Assembly: GCA_036245805.1 (NCBI GenBank)
Contig: BTRK01000003.1
Location: 744,001-808,000, forward strand
DNA length: 64,000 nt
DNA from: Pristionchus mayeri
Lineage: Eukaryota > Nematoda > Chromadorea > Rhabditida > Neodiplogasteridae
Direction: 5' to 3'
Under the pieces are notes generated by a model that saw nothing but the letters and a program-made list of their open reading frames with translations, did not search any database and was not told where the DNA came from. Shown here one piece after another: positions 36,399 through 47,700 of the stretch (position 1 is its first letter; each line of letters starts with the position of its first letter). The translations under genes and the position numbers were made by a program.

Positions 36399-39300
36399 AT
36401 GAACACAAAAACGTGCATCTTCATTGCATGTTGTACATTGTTAGGCAATTATCTAATTTTCATGTTTGGAATTCCCAAGTGAGTGCGATTTACTTCTTCA
36501 TCTTATTCAAATTCAAGATATCAAGAAAAGACGTAATTATATTTCACAAGTCTCGGTAAAACTATTAAGAGATCATGCAGAAAGAAGTGAGTTTTTTGTG
36601 CTAAGACATTCCTAATTCAGATTCGGTACCGTTCCCATATCACCTCTTCCATACTCTATAGATAATCCTCAAGCCTTGCTCGACTCAATTACATCATCAC
36701 GTATATACACATTTATTGTTTTCCCTGGTTTCATTTTACTAATTGTATTGCATCAGTTAGAAAGCTGGCATATGTGCATGTTACGCAAATAATCGCTACG
36801 TTTCAGCAACTTCGATGACATCATCACATGTATACCCTATAGAGAAGACAACAACCATACTCGACTCCATACAATTGAATTGCCATGATGCAATAGCGGG
36901 CAATCAAACCGTAATTGATTCCCTGCGAACATTTAAATTCGACTGGACAAAAATTCGAAATCGCATAGAAACGAGCAAAGACAGGTAATTTACTTTTAAC
37001 GTAATCATATTCCGGAAATGGTATCATTATATCTTAATTATTTCATGTCTTGCAACTCCGCAGGTCCAGAAAATGATCGAATTTCGAAACTTTTAATTAT
37101 GCTAATTTTATGCATGCCGGGTGCCAGATTTATCATTCCGAATTCGGCTTTGACAAGAGCGCGCCAAGTCAGGAAGAGATTGACTTTCCACTAGCATACT
37201 CTGTCCTCGCACACAATCGATTCAAGCAGGTACAATCCTACTTTGCAAATACTTTATTAGCACATTTTTGAATGATGTTAATGATTTTGTTTAGGAGCAG
37301 AATTCATTTTTAAAAATGTTACTGCAGCTCCTTCTAACGCTCTCTTCCGTGTACGAATTGCACAATCAGTTCTGCATTTCGATACCATCGAATGCTGAGC
37401 AGTCATTTATACATTTAGTGCACGGTCTGGCAGATTGTTTTCCGAATATCTATGTTCAGGTGTGACTTGCATACTTTCATTAATAATTATGCCATAAAAA
37501 GGGTTGAACAATTTCATGAAATAATAGCACTGGGGGTTCAGAATCTAGATGGTTCGTATGTGATTCGAAATTTGTCACATGCTTCAAGAAGCTTCTGAGA
37601 AAATTTATATTTCAGCAAGCAGGTCCCATCTCTTGGGCATCATACGAGATTATGAGAGTGACCTACAACTGTATGGGATATCTTGTCAAAAATCAGAAGT
37701 GGAAATACTTCCAGGTCCAGTCTTTTAACCCACTATTTCATATGGATAATTTTTTTTTCAAAATTCGCCCAATTTTAGAAGTGTTCCCCCTTGCGCCCAG
37801 TGTCGAAAACATGATGCACCGAACCGCTTATCATGATAATAAGTATAACATGCGAATTACAGTACCTCTCTGGAGTAGATGTGCCCTTACGAACAAATCT
37901 GGAGATGGTCAGGATATTCAAGCAGTGGAACGGGCTCTCACATGTTGAAGTTTTATCATATCCACAAGACAGACTTCAATCAGCCAAGAATAAGGTAAGA
38001 AAGTTTTCTTGCTAAATATCACGCCATTAAATAATATTATGGATGTTGGTCAATGAGATTAGAGACACGCGAAAAATGATAGTTTAAAGTTGGAAAAATG
38101 ATAGTTCAAAGAAGACTTTTGCATCGACCTTATTGTAGCGACTCACACGTCACTACCTTTTCTCTCATCACTTCATTCCATTCCCATCAATCAAAATGCA
38201 CTCACTGCAACTCCATTATCATATCTCAGTCTCGTCTCTGTTGATGAGTGCAGCCAATTCAATTAGCATGTTAATCCAATTCCGTTGTCTCTCACCCTCT
38301 CTCCCCTCTCTCTCCATTTACATGGGTTAGGACACGTCGGCTAGACTGCCTATATAAACCCCTCCTCTCCCTCTCACCTCAGAGTTACACTGAACCTCAC
38401 CTCGTGCTGACCACGAGTCACTCAGTCTGATCCACACTTGGATCTCATCCAGTCTTGGACCGTCACGTCCACCCCCATCCGATCCTCACTAGGATCTCAC
38501 TCCAGCCAAGGACCACAGTCCTCCCCATTCGAACCTCACTTGGTTCTCAGTCATCCTCACTGATCCTCACCTTGGATCTCACCGCAGTCTCCCATCCTAC
38601 CGTACCCCTTTCTTCCCTTCTCCCCGTCTTACTGTAGTAATAAATTATTGATTTATCTACGGTCCCATTCACAGTGCATCACTCTACAGTATCCTGGGCA
38701 CAGACAAACCTAGGATCACAGTCAGCCTTCCTCCACCAAGCGTCCTAAGCTTGTCCCTGCTCGAATCGGTTACTGTATCTACAGTACTCCGGACTGAGTA
38801 TCGTGGGCTCGCTAGTTCGCATACTTATAATTCTACAGTACAATGCTCTACTAACGCTCCAATTATTGATCCTGTATTCGTCTAAGTATTCGTCTAAATT
38901 GTCTAAGTATTGTATTCGAAAGTTTTCTTGCTAAATAATTCTACAGTACATTGCTCTCCAATTATTGATCCTGTATTCATCTCAGCAGCTGACAAACTTA
39001 TTCGACCAGTTCATACTCAACGAAAAAATGGTAGTTCGCAGAAACCGCCGATTCGACTCTTCAAGAGCTCTCTTTCTGGAGTGATTGCAAGGGAAGCCGC
39101 GGAGCAAATGGTGAACCATCCCAAGGCGAAGGAATTGATGGAGTTTCTGAAGTGAATATGATGACGTCAGCAACTATTCATAGAGCTTGTAATTAGAGTA
39201 TATTTTGATAAAATTAATGCAAAAAATATAAATAAAATACAAAAAAATAAATAAATGCAGACCCACTTACGTCGCGGATGAATCCTTCTGGGCATCGGCA

Positions 39301-40581
39301 TTGGGCAGTCCAGATAGTGAGATTTTCAGAGTAAAAACTATTTCCATTTAGCAGTTTTAGTCCTTCCAATGCCGGGAGCATTCAACGCTACTGAATTCAA
39401 TACATTTCTCCGGAGATATACGTCAAATTCGACTAGAGAAGAGCCTCCTAAAGTGAATTATTTTAAAATGAAGTTATTCTCAACATGTTCCGGAACTATG
39501 TCGAATGAGAACTATGACGACATGCAACCTACGATATATCATAGATCAAAGGCGGCATGACGTCATAGTTACCATCCTAGCGTACATATTCACAGTGTTC
39601 ACATCCGCCGTGTTTACAAGCCGATTTCGTCGGAAGATGGCAGGTTTGGGAGAGGAAATATTGTAAAGGTGAGAATTGAAGTAGTTACCTCATCATTTGG
39701 GTTGACAAAAATATTGAATAAGTTAATCAATGCTTAACGTTTCGGTGGCTGGGTCAACTGTAACTGGGTAACAGGGTGCCGGTGACTGGGTCAAGTGGGT
39801 GACAAGTGGGTATGTTTCGGTGGCTGGGTCCACAACTCGTGCGTGTACGGTGTTGGAGACCTCGCGAGACTCGCTGCCAATGCGGGTCTAATTGCGCACA
39901 AATTTTACCTCGAACACGAACCCGCGGCCCTGATTTGCATGCTAAAGGTGAGCTTTTCAATCTATTTATTAGGGTTTCAAATTTAAGGTCATTTGAGATT
40001 AATTTTCGGGATGTTTCAGGGGCTTTACATAACACATGAGCTTATGAGCTATCTAGGGAACCTGAAACTCGCCAGAAAATCAAAATTGCAAAAAATTAAA
40101 ACCCTAGTAGTTATTAGGGTTGGCTAAACGATAACGATATGACGATATCGCAACGCGCGAGCTTCCCTCCCCCGCCTCTCGTAGCGATATCGCTATCTCT
40201 CCCGCGCTATCTCCGCCCACTTGACGTTTCCGTTTCTCGCCTATCTCTCACCCGGCACAATTAGTGCGCGCGGCGAGGAGAAGAGGAGGGGAGAGTGCGA
40301 ACGTGCGCTGAAAGGTCGTAGCGATATCGCTACCCTCCCCGCCCCTCGTAGCGATATCGCTATAAAAGAGTGGGCTCGTAGCGATTCGTCAACATCGAAT
40401 GGCCAACCCTATTAGTTATCCTTGAAAATTACATTTGTTTCAGAGGATATCAGATCGCCGATCCAATCCGGATACGGATTTCGATTTTGATCAGTACAAT
40501 TACCTTCCGCAGATCGAGTTTGCGAGAGGCGTAACCTATGAAAATCTCACAAGGCCAGATCTACTTGTGAAGAAGTACTAG
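36399..40581 (+). CDS. Core-2/I-branching N-acetylglucosaminyltransferase-like gene (about 12 exons)
   Basis: Role: type II Golgi membrane enzymes of this family add branching sugars to O-glycans. Seen: exon 36399-36478 encodes a signal anchor (CIFIACCTLLGNYLIFMF). Further exons: 36621-36700, 36807-36984, about 37130-37228, 37295-37459, 37616-37714, 37863-37994, about 38986-39151, 39261-39316, 39361-about 39500, about 39800-39947 and 40444-40581 (stop TAG). They carry family blocks in order: EEIDFPLAYSVLAHN, YELHNQFCISIPSNA, CFPNIYV, WKYFQYLSGVDVPLRTNLEM, FKSSLSGVIAREAA, VADESFWASALGSPD, ILPMPGAFN, and CVYGVGDLARLA with AHKFYLEHEPAAL. Phases fit at most junctions. Problems: no AG acceptor keeps the 36984/37130 frame, the 37994/38986 junction shifts frame, and a foldback element abuts exon 39361. 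A solo LTR, a foldback element and a hAT-like MITE lie within the gene. It may be a recent pseudogene or may have small exons I missed. Confidence 0.8.
38134..38823 (+). mobile_element. Probable solo LTR inside the glycosyltransferase gene
   Basis: The 690-bp segment starts TGTAGCGACTC and ends GCATA, flanked by CTTAT direct repeats (38129-38133, 38824-38828). It contains a TATAAA-type box (TATATAAACCCCTCC near 38352), TC-rich DNA and an AATAAA-like signal near 38639, as expected of an LTR with promoter and poly(A) site. The 3' end is not the usual CA, so the right border is uncertain. No internal retroelement sequence is present. Confidence 0.5.
39501..39578. mobile_element. Small palindromic MITE, copy 1
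   Basis: TCGAATGAGAACTATGACG at the left pairs with CATGACGTCATAGTTACCAT at the right. Same family as 41288-41359. It starts where the glycosyltransferase exon 39361 stops showing family similarity and supplies an in-frame stop. Confidence 0.7.
40115..40411. mobile_element. hAT-like MITE with TAGGGTTGGC ends
   Basis: The ends TAGGGTTGGC and GCCAACCCTA are inverted. The flanks GTAGTTAT and TTAGTTAT agree at 7 of 8 positions, fitting an 8-bp target duplication. The interior has several GTAGCGATATCGCTA palindromes. It lies in the last intron of the glycosyltransferase gene. Same terminus family as 43849-43944. Confidence 0.75.
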
Positions 40582-40909
40582 AAGACCATCAAATTAGGAG
40601 AAATTCAATTGTTAGGTGAAATGTTATTGGCAAACGTAAATAAATTCACTTTTAAGGATATCGAATACATAATATTTTATTCATGGTTCTAACTTTTTCG
40701 ATCGTTGTTAACCTTACTTCTAAATAAACATTTAGATCGTATTCAGAATACCTATAAATCACTGAAGCTCAGAATCTGAAAGAACAAACCGGCAGAAGGA
40801 TATGAAATTAGTTTATATGGAAAAAATACATACAATCAATGATTACAATCAATTTAGCACAATCTCAACACAATACAATACAATACGCACAAATTTAGTT
40901 TGTTTTAAT

Positions 40910-43900
40910 TTAGAAATTGAAAATATTCATGAGCTTGTACAGTTCGAGATCGACTTGGGCCAGCCTGCAGATTTCCTGAAATATTTTAAGTAATGTATTT
41001 TTTGACCGAAACAAAGCCACGACACTATATTCATCAGACTAAAACCTGCTCGTCATAAGGAAATCTCAGTCTCTCTTCGACAATTTAGAGCTCGTTATTT
41101 GGAAAAAATAAGTCGTCACCTCAATATTTGTGAGAAGACACATGAGCTCTCCCAATCTGGCTGCGTAGTCATGTCGTCCTTGCTGCTTGTACATCGTGTG
41201 AAGCTCGTCCATTATCGATTTGCGATTCTTCTCAACCATAATCGTCTTGTCTTCGCATGCGAGGGAGACTTCTGAATTGGTGCTACGTCGGATGAGAACT
41301 ATGACGTCATGCCGCCTTTGATGTATCAAAGACTGCATGACGTCATAATTCTCATCCGACCTAGTCGGACGATAGAGTGGAGACAATTAGAACTTTTCGA
41401 ATTTCGAACTTATACATACCATTGCTCCAGAAGGACAGTCCGTAGAGCAGCGCGAATTCGAAATCAGTAGGCGCTAGTAGCTGCAGGTGCTCCTTCATCT
41501 TAGTCAACTTCTTTGAATTTGATTGAAATTCTCTGAAAACATTCATAAAGTTATCATGGCAATGAGATCCAATATCGCATGACTTTGAACGGAATATTGT
41601 TGCAATATTTTGTTGTTCGAGCTCATGCTATTCAAACTTTTCTGTATCACATAACGCATGGATATTATTGTAATTCCATTGCCCTATGAGCGTAGAAAAT
41701 AATTCAAAGTCCTGACCTCGCGAGCTCTTCCTTGTTGATCTCAATGGGGCAAGTATCCAAGAATGCCTCGGTGCCCTCATCATTTGCGGTGAACATGTAA
41801 CTCGCCAATCTGAAATTGATTGCATTAATTGGATCTCCCCATTGAAAATCTCAGATGACTGTGTCAACATTTTCATGTAGACATGTGGGAGACTTGCATA
41901 CTCCTCTCCGTAATGCCCTGTTAGTTCTCAGGAAATGGAAATGAAAGTGACTGTTATTTGAATTCCCGCAATTTCGTATCTCCGTTCTCTGTGGACCTAG
42001 TGACTTGACATCCGGAATATAAGGCACCGAGGGTCGGAAAGCCTTTCCATTTCCAGAGAACTAACGCCACATGAGCTGTCAACTGTTTACATGTCCGAGA
42101 AAATCTAGCGACATAAACCTCGTATCACAGTCGGGAAAGTAGTGAACCGATCGATACGCGGTATCCAGCAGCACGATGACTTTGAAGGAAGCCATAACCA
42201 TTTCCAGCTGAAACTATGCGATTTTCTAGTAACTCTTTCAGGCTACTTTACATATGATCATGATTATCCACAGTTCAATTTTTTCGACATGACTATATTT
42301 TGTTATTCCTCAGAATTCACCTTTTCATGATTCGACAATGTTCGGAAGTCATCAAAAATCGCATTTCCGAAATCGAACAAAGCCGTTACGTGAACTTGCG
42401 CAGTTGGTATTATCAGTGGATACGTCATCGCAAAGAAGTGCTGCAATTTCAAAATATGAATATAAAACTTCGGAAATAGTGAGCAAGTGAGCATAGTTGA
42501 GCTAATTGTAAGCTAATTATGTCCTGTGATAATTATGTTTTTCTATTACTTGGAATAGCATTTATCATACTTACCATGTCGTTATTCTCAATCATTTCGG
42601 GTGTTGGTTTGAAATCATGAGGGATTAGTGGCACTTCGCCGGTTTTCCGAACGACGCACACGAAACTGCAAATGATTGAAATTCGTTAGATTTTCGAAAT
42701 CCGAAGTCAGATGAAATTGCAATCCTATTAGAGAAAAAAATAACGAGAATACTAAAAGAAACATAGAACGATTGGAAATAAAAATAACGAGAATACTAAA
42801 AGAAACATAGAAAGATTAGAAATAAGAACAATACGAAGGAAAAAACATACCTGTATCCGTTTTTGAGCCGGTCCAGCAATGGTGTCTCGCTGGGTGAAAT
42901 GGGTATAAGAGAGAAACTAAAAAAACAATTTCCAAATTGGTTTAAATTGAATAAAATCGCACCTATCATGATCGAGAAATGAGGTTGATGGTTGTGACGA
43001 TAAATCAGTATCCGATTCCTGAAGTGACTAATGCATTGGGCGGCACGAAACGAATTCTCACAATATCGTCTTTCACATTGATAGGATGAGAAGATTGCGC
43101 CAGCACTTCAGAGAACTTACGAAATCGACACTTGCGACAAGAAGTTGTGGGTTCTGCAACGTTTTAATACCGTAAACAAAAATGCACAGCGCTAGACACC
43201 TTCGAATATAGTGCACAATAGTAAGGTAAAATACTACAAGCAACTCACTTAGCTCAATGCAGTCTTCCGTGCCGCTCTTGCACTTCAGCCACTCCTTATT
43301 CAGCTTCAGTGTCCGTCTGAAAGCGGTTACATTAGGATATATTGTATATGCACTAGAGTTCGAGAAACGATACCATACGCTCTTCATTATATCCACTATT
43401 TCGACCGGTCGAATGGTGAAAGAGTTTGTAAAATGAAGATAGCGTGGCATCGTTTCTAGAACTCGAATATGAACACACTCTTCTGTTTTTCAATCAACAC
43501 GTCTGATTGAAAAACCGCTTAATTTCATCCCCAAATTTGAAATTCTTTAGATACGTAATTGTAAAACACCGAGCAGGCTCTGCATGCGTCGATACCCATG
43601 TGCACCTCGTTGATTGGGACTTCACAAATCAAGCAGTTCCGCATGTTCCCCTGATAATATCCATTAGTGATGCCAAATCGGCGCGCGCTCTCCACGTTTC
43701 ACACGCTCTCTCGCCGGTCAGACAGAGCGAGAGAGCGTGTGAAACGAGGAGAGCGCGTGCCGTTTTGGCATCACTAATATCCATATCCACTAATATATCC
43801 ACTGCCCCAAGAATAATAAGAAACAACGCAAAACAAGTGAATATCTAGTAGGGTTGGCAACGCCTCCCTCTCCTCACACAGTTCGCAATATACGAGGGGG

Positions 43901-43993
43901 ATGTGAATGCGAATTCGCAATCCGACTTAGAATTGTCAACCCTAATAGCTAGTGCGCTCAACTCACTGGTGAAGAACCCGCTGACTCATCCAT
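40910..43993 (-). CDS. Nuclear hormone receptor A (13 exons)
   Basis: Role: ligand-type transcription factor acting in the nucleus. Seen on minus: exon 1 (43967-43993) encodes MDESAGSSP. Exon 2 (from 43650) carries zinc finger 1 (CLIC...GIDACRACSVFY). Exon 43249-43316 opens finger 2 (C-x5-C in KCKSGTEDC), and exon 43062-43153 completes it (SCRKCRFRKF). LBD exons follow: ETPLLDRLKNGYR (about 42852-42919), RKTGEVPLIP (about 42576-42666), ALFDFGNAIFDDFRTLS (about 42303-42437), 42118-42211, EAFLDTCPIEINKEELA (about 41722-41812), APTDFEFALLYGLSFWSNG (about 41423-41533), DELHTMYKQQGRHDYAARLG (about 41118-41275) and the last exon 40910-40975 ending LYKLMNIFNF. Odd: the donor of exon 2 is TTACGTATCT after TACAA, where paralogs C and D have GTAAG or GTGAG directly after TACAA or TATAA. 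This looks like a 4-bp insertion that would shift the frame. A hAT-like MITE sits about 12 nt before the exon 2 acceptor. Confidence 0.85.
41288..41359. mobile_element. Small palindromic MITE, copy 2 (contains two CRE sites)
   Basis: A 72-bp near-perfect palindrome from TCGGATGAGAAC to GTTCTCATCCGA-type ends (one T/C difference). Each arm contains TGACGTCA (41302-41309, 41338-41345). It lies in the NHR A intron just upstream of the exon that encodes EVSLACEDK. Confidence 0.85.
41921..42064. mobile_element. MITE-like inverted repeat in an NHR A intron
   Basis: TTAGTTCTCAGGAAATGGAA at the left pairs with TTCCATTTCCAGAGAACTAA at the right, around 100 bp of unpaired DNA. No clear target duplication. 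Non-coding. Confidence 0.65.
43665..43776. mobile_element. hAT-like MITE with perfect 8-bp target duplication
   Basis: TAGTGATGCCAAA and TTTGGCATCACTA inverted ends, and an inner inverted pair (CGTTTCACACGCTCTCTCGC and its complement). Flanked on both sides by ATATCCAT (43657-43664, 43777-43784). It lies in intron 1 of NHR A, close to the 3' splice site. Confidence 0.88.
43849..43944. mobile_element. hAT-like MITE, TAGGGTTGGC family
   Basis: 96 bp from TAGGGTTGGCAA to TTGTCAACCCTA, with flanks ATATCTAG and ATAGCTAG (7 of 8). Its right border is exactly where the duplicated promoter/exon-1 block of NHR A begins. Confidence 0.75.
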
Positions 43994-44359
43994 CGCCGAT
44001 AGTGTTGGGAAAACTACCAAGAGACGCAGAGAGAAAAGGGAAAGCATTGCTTTCACAAGAGCGGCGGAGGGAGTGTATGCACCTGTGTCTCTTTTCGTCC
44101 TTTCGCCCTCCTTCTCTATCCCTCTCTACTCTCTTCCCCTTTTCCGTACTACCCCCTCTCTAATTCTCCCGTGGTCCACTTTCGTCGTTATGGGCACTGA
44201 TGTCTGTCAGGAGAGCGAGTTGGTTTGGTGATCTTTGCGTGGTGACTAATACGCATCGCGGGCAGTTAGCTCTCCGTCTCCTTGTTTTGCGTATTCGTTC
44301 TCTTCCTCTCACTCATGATGTCTTTTTTGTATTTATCTCGCTATTCCACTGCAAATCCG
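43945..44359 (-). promoter_or_regulatory. NHR A exon 1 and promoter block, copy 1
   Basis: 415 bp, repeated nearly exactly at 49813-50227. It contains NHR A exon 1 (43967-43993) and its upstream DNA, which is purine-rich on the coding strand. A block with GGTTTGGTGATCTTTG on plus (44222-44237) is shared with the upstream regions of NHR B and C. It ends at the ATCCG target site of the LTR element. Confidence 0.7.
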
Positions 44360-44689
44360 TGTTGTGTAGTCGCCTGTCCCGTACTCCAAGAGCAAAGAGG
44401 GAACCGAGCTTTATCGCAGGGCAAGAGAGAGCAACCGCTCAATACAAGAGAAACGGGGAAGAAGGACGAAAGGAGGAGAGACAGACCTGTTTACCTCCTC
44501 AATGATGTCATGTAAATGGCGAGAGGATATTGGCATGCTAATGGACAAGGGAGGGGAGAGAGTACAGTCCTCTTTACATAACAGAGGGAGAGGGCCTATG
44601 GACGGAATATGATAATAGGCATGAGCAGACAGCTAAGGTGTCTGGGGAATACGGTAACAGAGGGGAGCCCTCTCCCTCTCGATATAACA
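44360..44689 (-). repeat. 3' LTR of the Ty3-type element
   Basis: 330 bp, TG...CA ends, preceded on the left by ATCCG. It differs from the other two LTR copies by small changes (for example GGGGAGCCCTCTCCC in place of GGGGAGGGAATCCC). Confidence 0.93.
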
Positions 44690-44700
44690 CCTCCCTCCAA
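44690..44700 (-). other. Polypurine tract
   Basis: On minus TTGGAGGGAGG directly precedes the 3' LTR, the place where plus-strand priming occurs in LTR elements. Confidence 0.75.
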
Positions 44701-44779
44701 GATTCTAACTTCAGGGAATCTGACAATAATATTATGATACAGTAATTACTGGCCACGGTTGAAGAACTTTGGGCAGGGA

Positions 44780-47700
44780 TCAGATTTCATCGTATCTGTT
44801 CTTCTTGAAGCTGACGTCGAGTCTCTTCGGCGGCACGCCCATCCTCGAAGATCTTCTCGGAATGGGCTTCTCGTCGACGTCCTCCTTTTCGTCGGGCAGT
44901 CCATCGATCGGTCCGTCGAGCTCGGGTTCGGCAATCTTCTCATCGTTGACTCCAGATTCGACCATTCCGAAGGCATCTACTTGTGCCTCATCATCCATCA
45001 TTGGATCACTTACATACTCGATCTCTCGATCCGAGTTCAGTCTTATTCTCAACTGATTGGCATGCGCCCTCACAGTTCGATCTTGCAGTGATACTTCATA
45101 CATGGTCTTTCCGATGCGACCATTCACTGTTCCCTTAGTCCATTTCCACCCATTCGGGGCGACATTCATTTGGTACAGCACGTTATCTCCAACCTTGAAA
45201 GATCTCGCCCGTGCGCCGTGTTTCTGATCGAATTGCCCTTTCATTCTCTCGATTCTATCATCCTTTCGTTCGTTTATTCTACACGGTTTCAGCAGATCAA
45301 CTTCCGACCGAATGTTTCTTCCAAACATTATCTCACTCGGCGTTTTACCGTCACATTGAGGATTGGGAGTTTTTCTGTAGTTATACAGAAACAGTTGCAA
45401 TGCCTCCTCAAGGGATCGCTCTCCCTTCTGCTTCTGCAGACTCCTCTTTACCGAATCCACAAATCGTTCTGCTTGACCGTTACTCTGGGGATGGTAGGTG
45501 GGAGTATTCAAGTGAAGTATCCCTCGTTGACGACAGTAACGATTGAATGCATCAGAGTTGAACTGGGTACCATTATCAGTTACGATTACTCTGGGCAATC
45601 CATTCCTTGCAATGGATTCGTTCAGAATACGAATCGTGGCACCCGCAGTCATCGACGAAGTCGAAACGATTTCAGGCCATTTCGAAAAAGAATCAACCAT
45701 GACCAGCAAGTATTTACCTTCCACTGGTCCACAGTAATCCAAGTGGATTCTCTCCCATGGTTCGTTCGCCTTTGGCCACGGTTCGAGTGGAATCTTCGTC
45801 GGTCTCTTGAGTGCCTGCGCGCACTGGTCACAAGAGAGAACAATTTGCTCAATGTCCTTGTCCATCCCGACCCAGTAGCACACTTGTCGAGCTATCGATT
45901 TCATTCTCACCACACCCGGATGACCTCCATGCAGTGTTTTCAGCACCTCCTCGATGAGGGATCGGGAAATCACGACTCGACTGTCCAACATTAAGCAGTC
46001 ATCTACAACCATCAAGTTTTCCCTCCTTGAGTGGAACGGTTGCAACTGGAGGAACTCACTATCCTTGCGAAGATTCTTCTCATTGGGCCATCTTGTGAGA
46101 TAGAAGTTTCTGAATCTGCATAGCAGCTGGTCAGCAGACAACGCGTTTTTGATGTCTTCAGAGGTTAACGGCAACTTCTCGATACTGGTTCTAATAACTC
46201 TCACAATGAGATCCTCCGCCTCTTCCAACACATTCTCCTCATCTCGATCATCTCTTGAATCAACAATCAATCGAGAGAGTGCATCTGCATATGCAAAACT
46301 TTCCGTGTTGATGTATTCCATCGAGAAATCATATCCTAGCAGAATCGTCGCCCAATGGTACAATCTCCTTGCCGTATGTACAGGAATTCCGTACTTCGAA
46401 CCGAATATCGATAGGAGAGGCTTGTGATCTGTTTGCATCACAAATCGCCTTCCAAACGCATAACGATGGAACTTTGTTACTCCAAAAATCAGAGCAAGAC
46501 CTTCTTTCTCGATCTGGGCGTATTTGATCTCGGCTGATTTCAAGGCTCTTGATGCATGTGCAATCGGCACGAGTCTTCCATTGACGCGGTGGGCGATCAT
46601 CGCTCCGATTCCCTTCTCACTTGCATCAGCAGCTAGCACCAATTCCTTCTGAGGATCGTAGTGAATCAAATTCAGATCTGATGCCAGAATTGATCTAATC
46701 TCCTTGAATGCTTTCTCGCATTATATCGACCAATTCCACTCAACACCATCTCTGAGCAGGTAATCGAGAAGTGATCGCAACTTGTGCATCCCATCGATAA
46801 AAGAACCGTAGTAGGATACCATTCCGAGGAGAGATCTCAATGAGTGTACATCTTGTGGCGGTGGCATTTCCCTCACAGCCTTCACCTTTGCTGGGTCTGG
46901 TCGTCTTCCAGCTTGATCAATAATGAATCCGAGGTACTTGATTTTGCTCATTCCGAATGAGCACTTCTCTGGTCGAATTCTGAATCCATAATCTTTGATT
47001 CTCTCGAGTACTCTCTTCAGATTCGTGTCGTGGTTTTCCTTGTTCTTTCCACCGACCACGATGTCATCCAGATACGCCTGGGCGTTGTTACAACCGGCAA
47101 GCATAGTGTCCATCGCTTTCTGAAAGATTCCAGGAGCTACGCTCACTCCGAATGGCAATCTCGTGAAACGGAACAATCCTCTATGCGTGCACACTCCAAG
47201 CAGATCTCTACACGTCTCCTCCACTGGAATTTGCAGATATGCATCACTGAGATCGATCTGACTGAAGAGAGTGCATCCTTCAAGACGAGTGAATATCTCT
47301 GTCATAACTGGCAACGGATGATTATGCGGCTCGAGATTCGCGTTCAGACCAGTTGAGAAGTCTACGCAGACTCTCAACTTCACGTTCGGCTTCGGAACCA
47401 CCAGGATGGGTGCTGCCCACTCGAGGTATTCCACCGACTCGATTGCATTCATCGCAAGAAGTCTGTCAATCTCTTCATCGACTTTGGGAAGTAAGGCAAG
47501 GGGAATGTCTCTTCTCTTGCAGAAGACGGGAATCGATCCTTCTCTCAAGCGGAACATCGCCTTAGCCTTTCCACACGTTCCCAGTCCTTCCTCTTTGCAG
47601 ATGTCACTGTACTCCCTCTCAATCCACTTCACGTAAGAGTCGTCACTCTTCACTGCATTCACTCGCACTTCACGAGGAATCAATCGGAAAAATGTGACTA

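Noticed and set aside
43903..44163. 86-codon plus-strand frame (repeated at 49837-50031)
   Set aside because: It lies antisense over the NHR A exon 1 and promoter block and is duplicated with it; low-complexity Ser/Pro translation.
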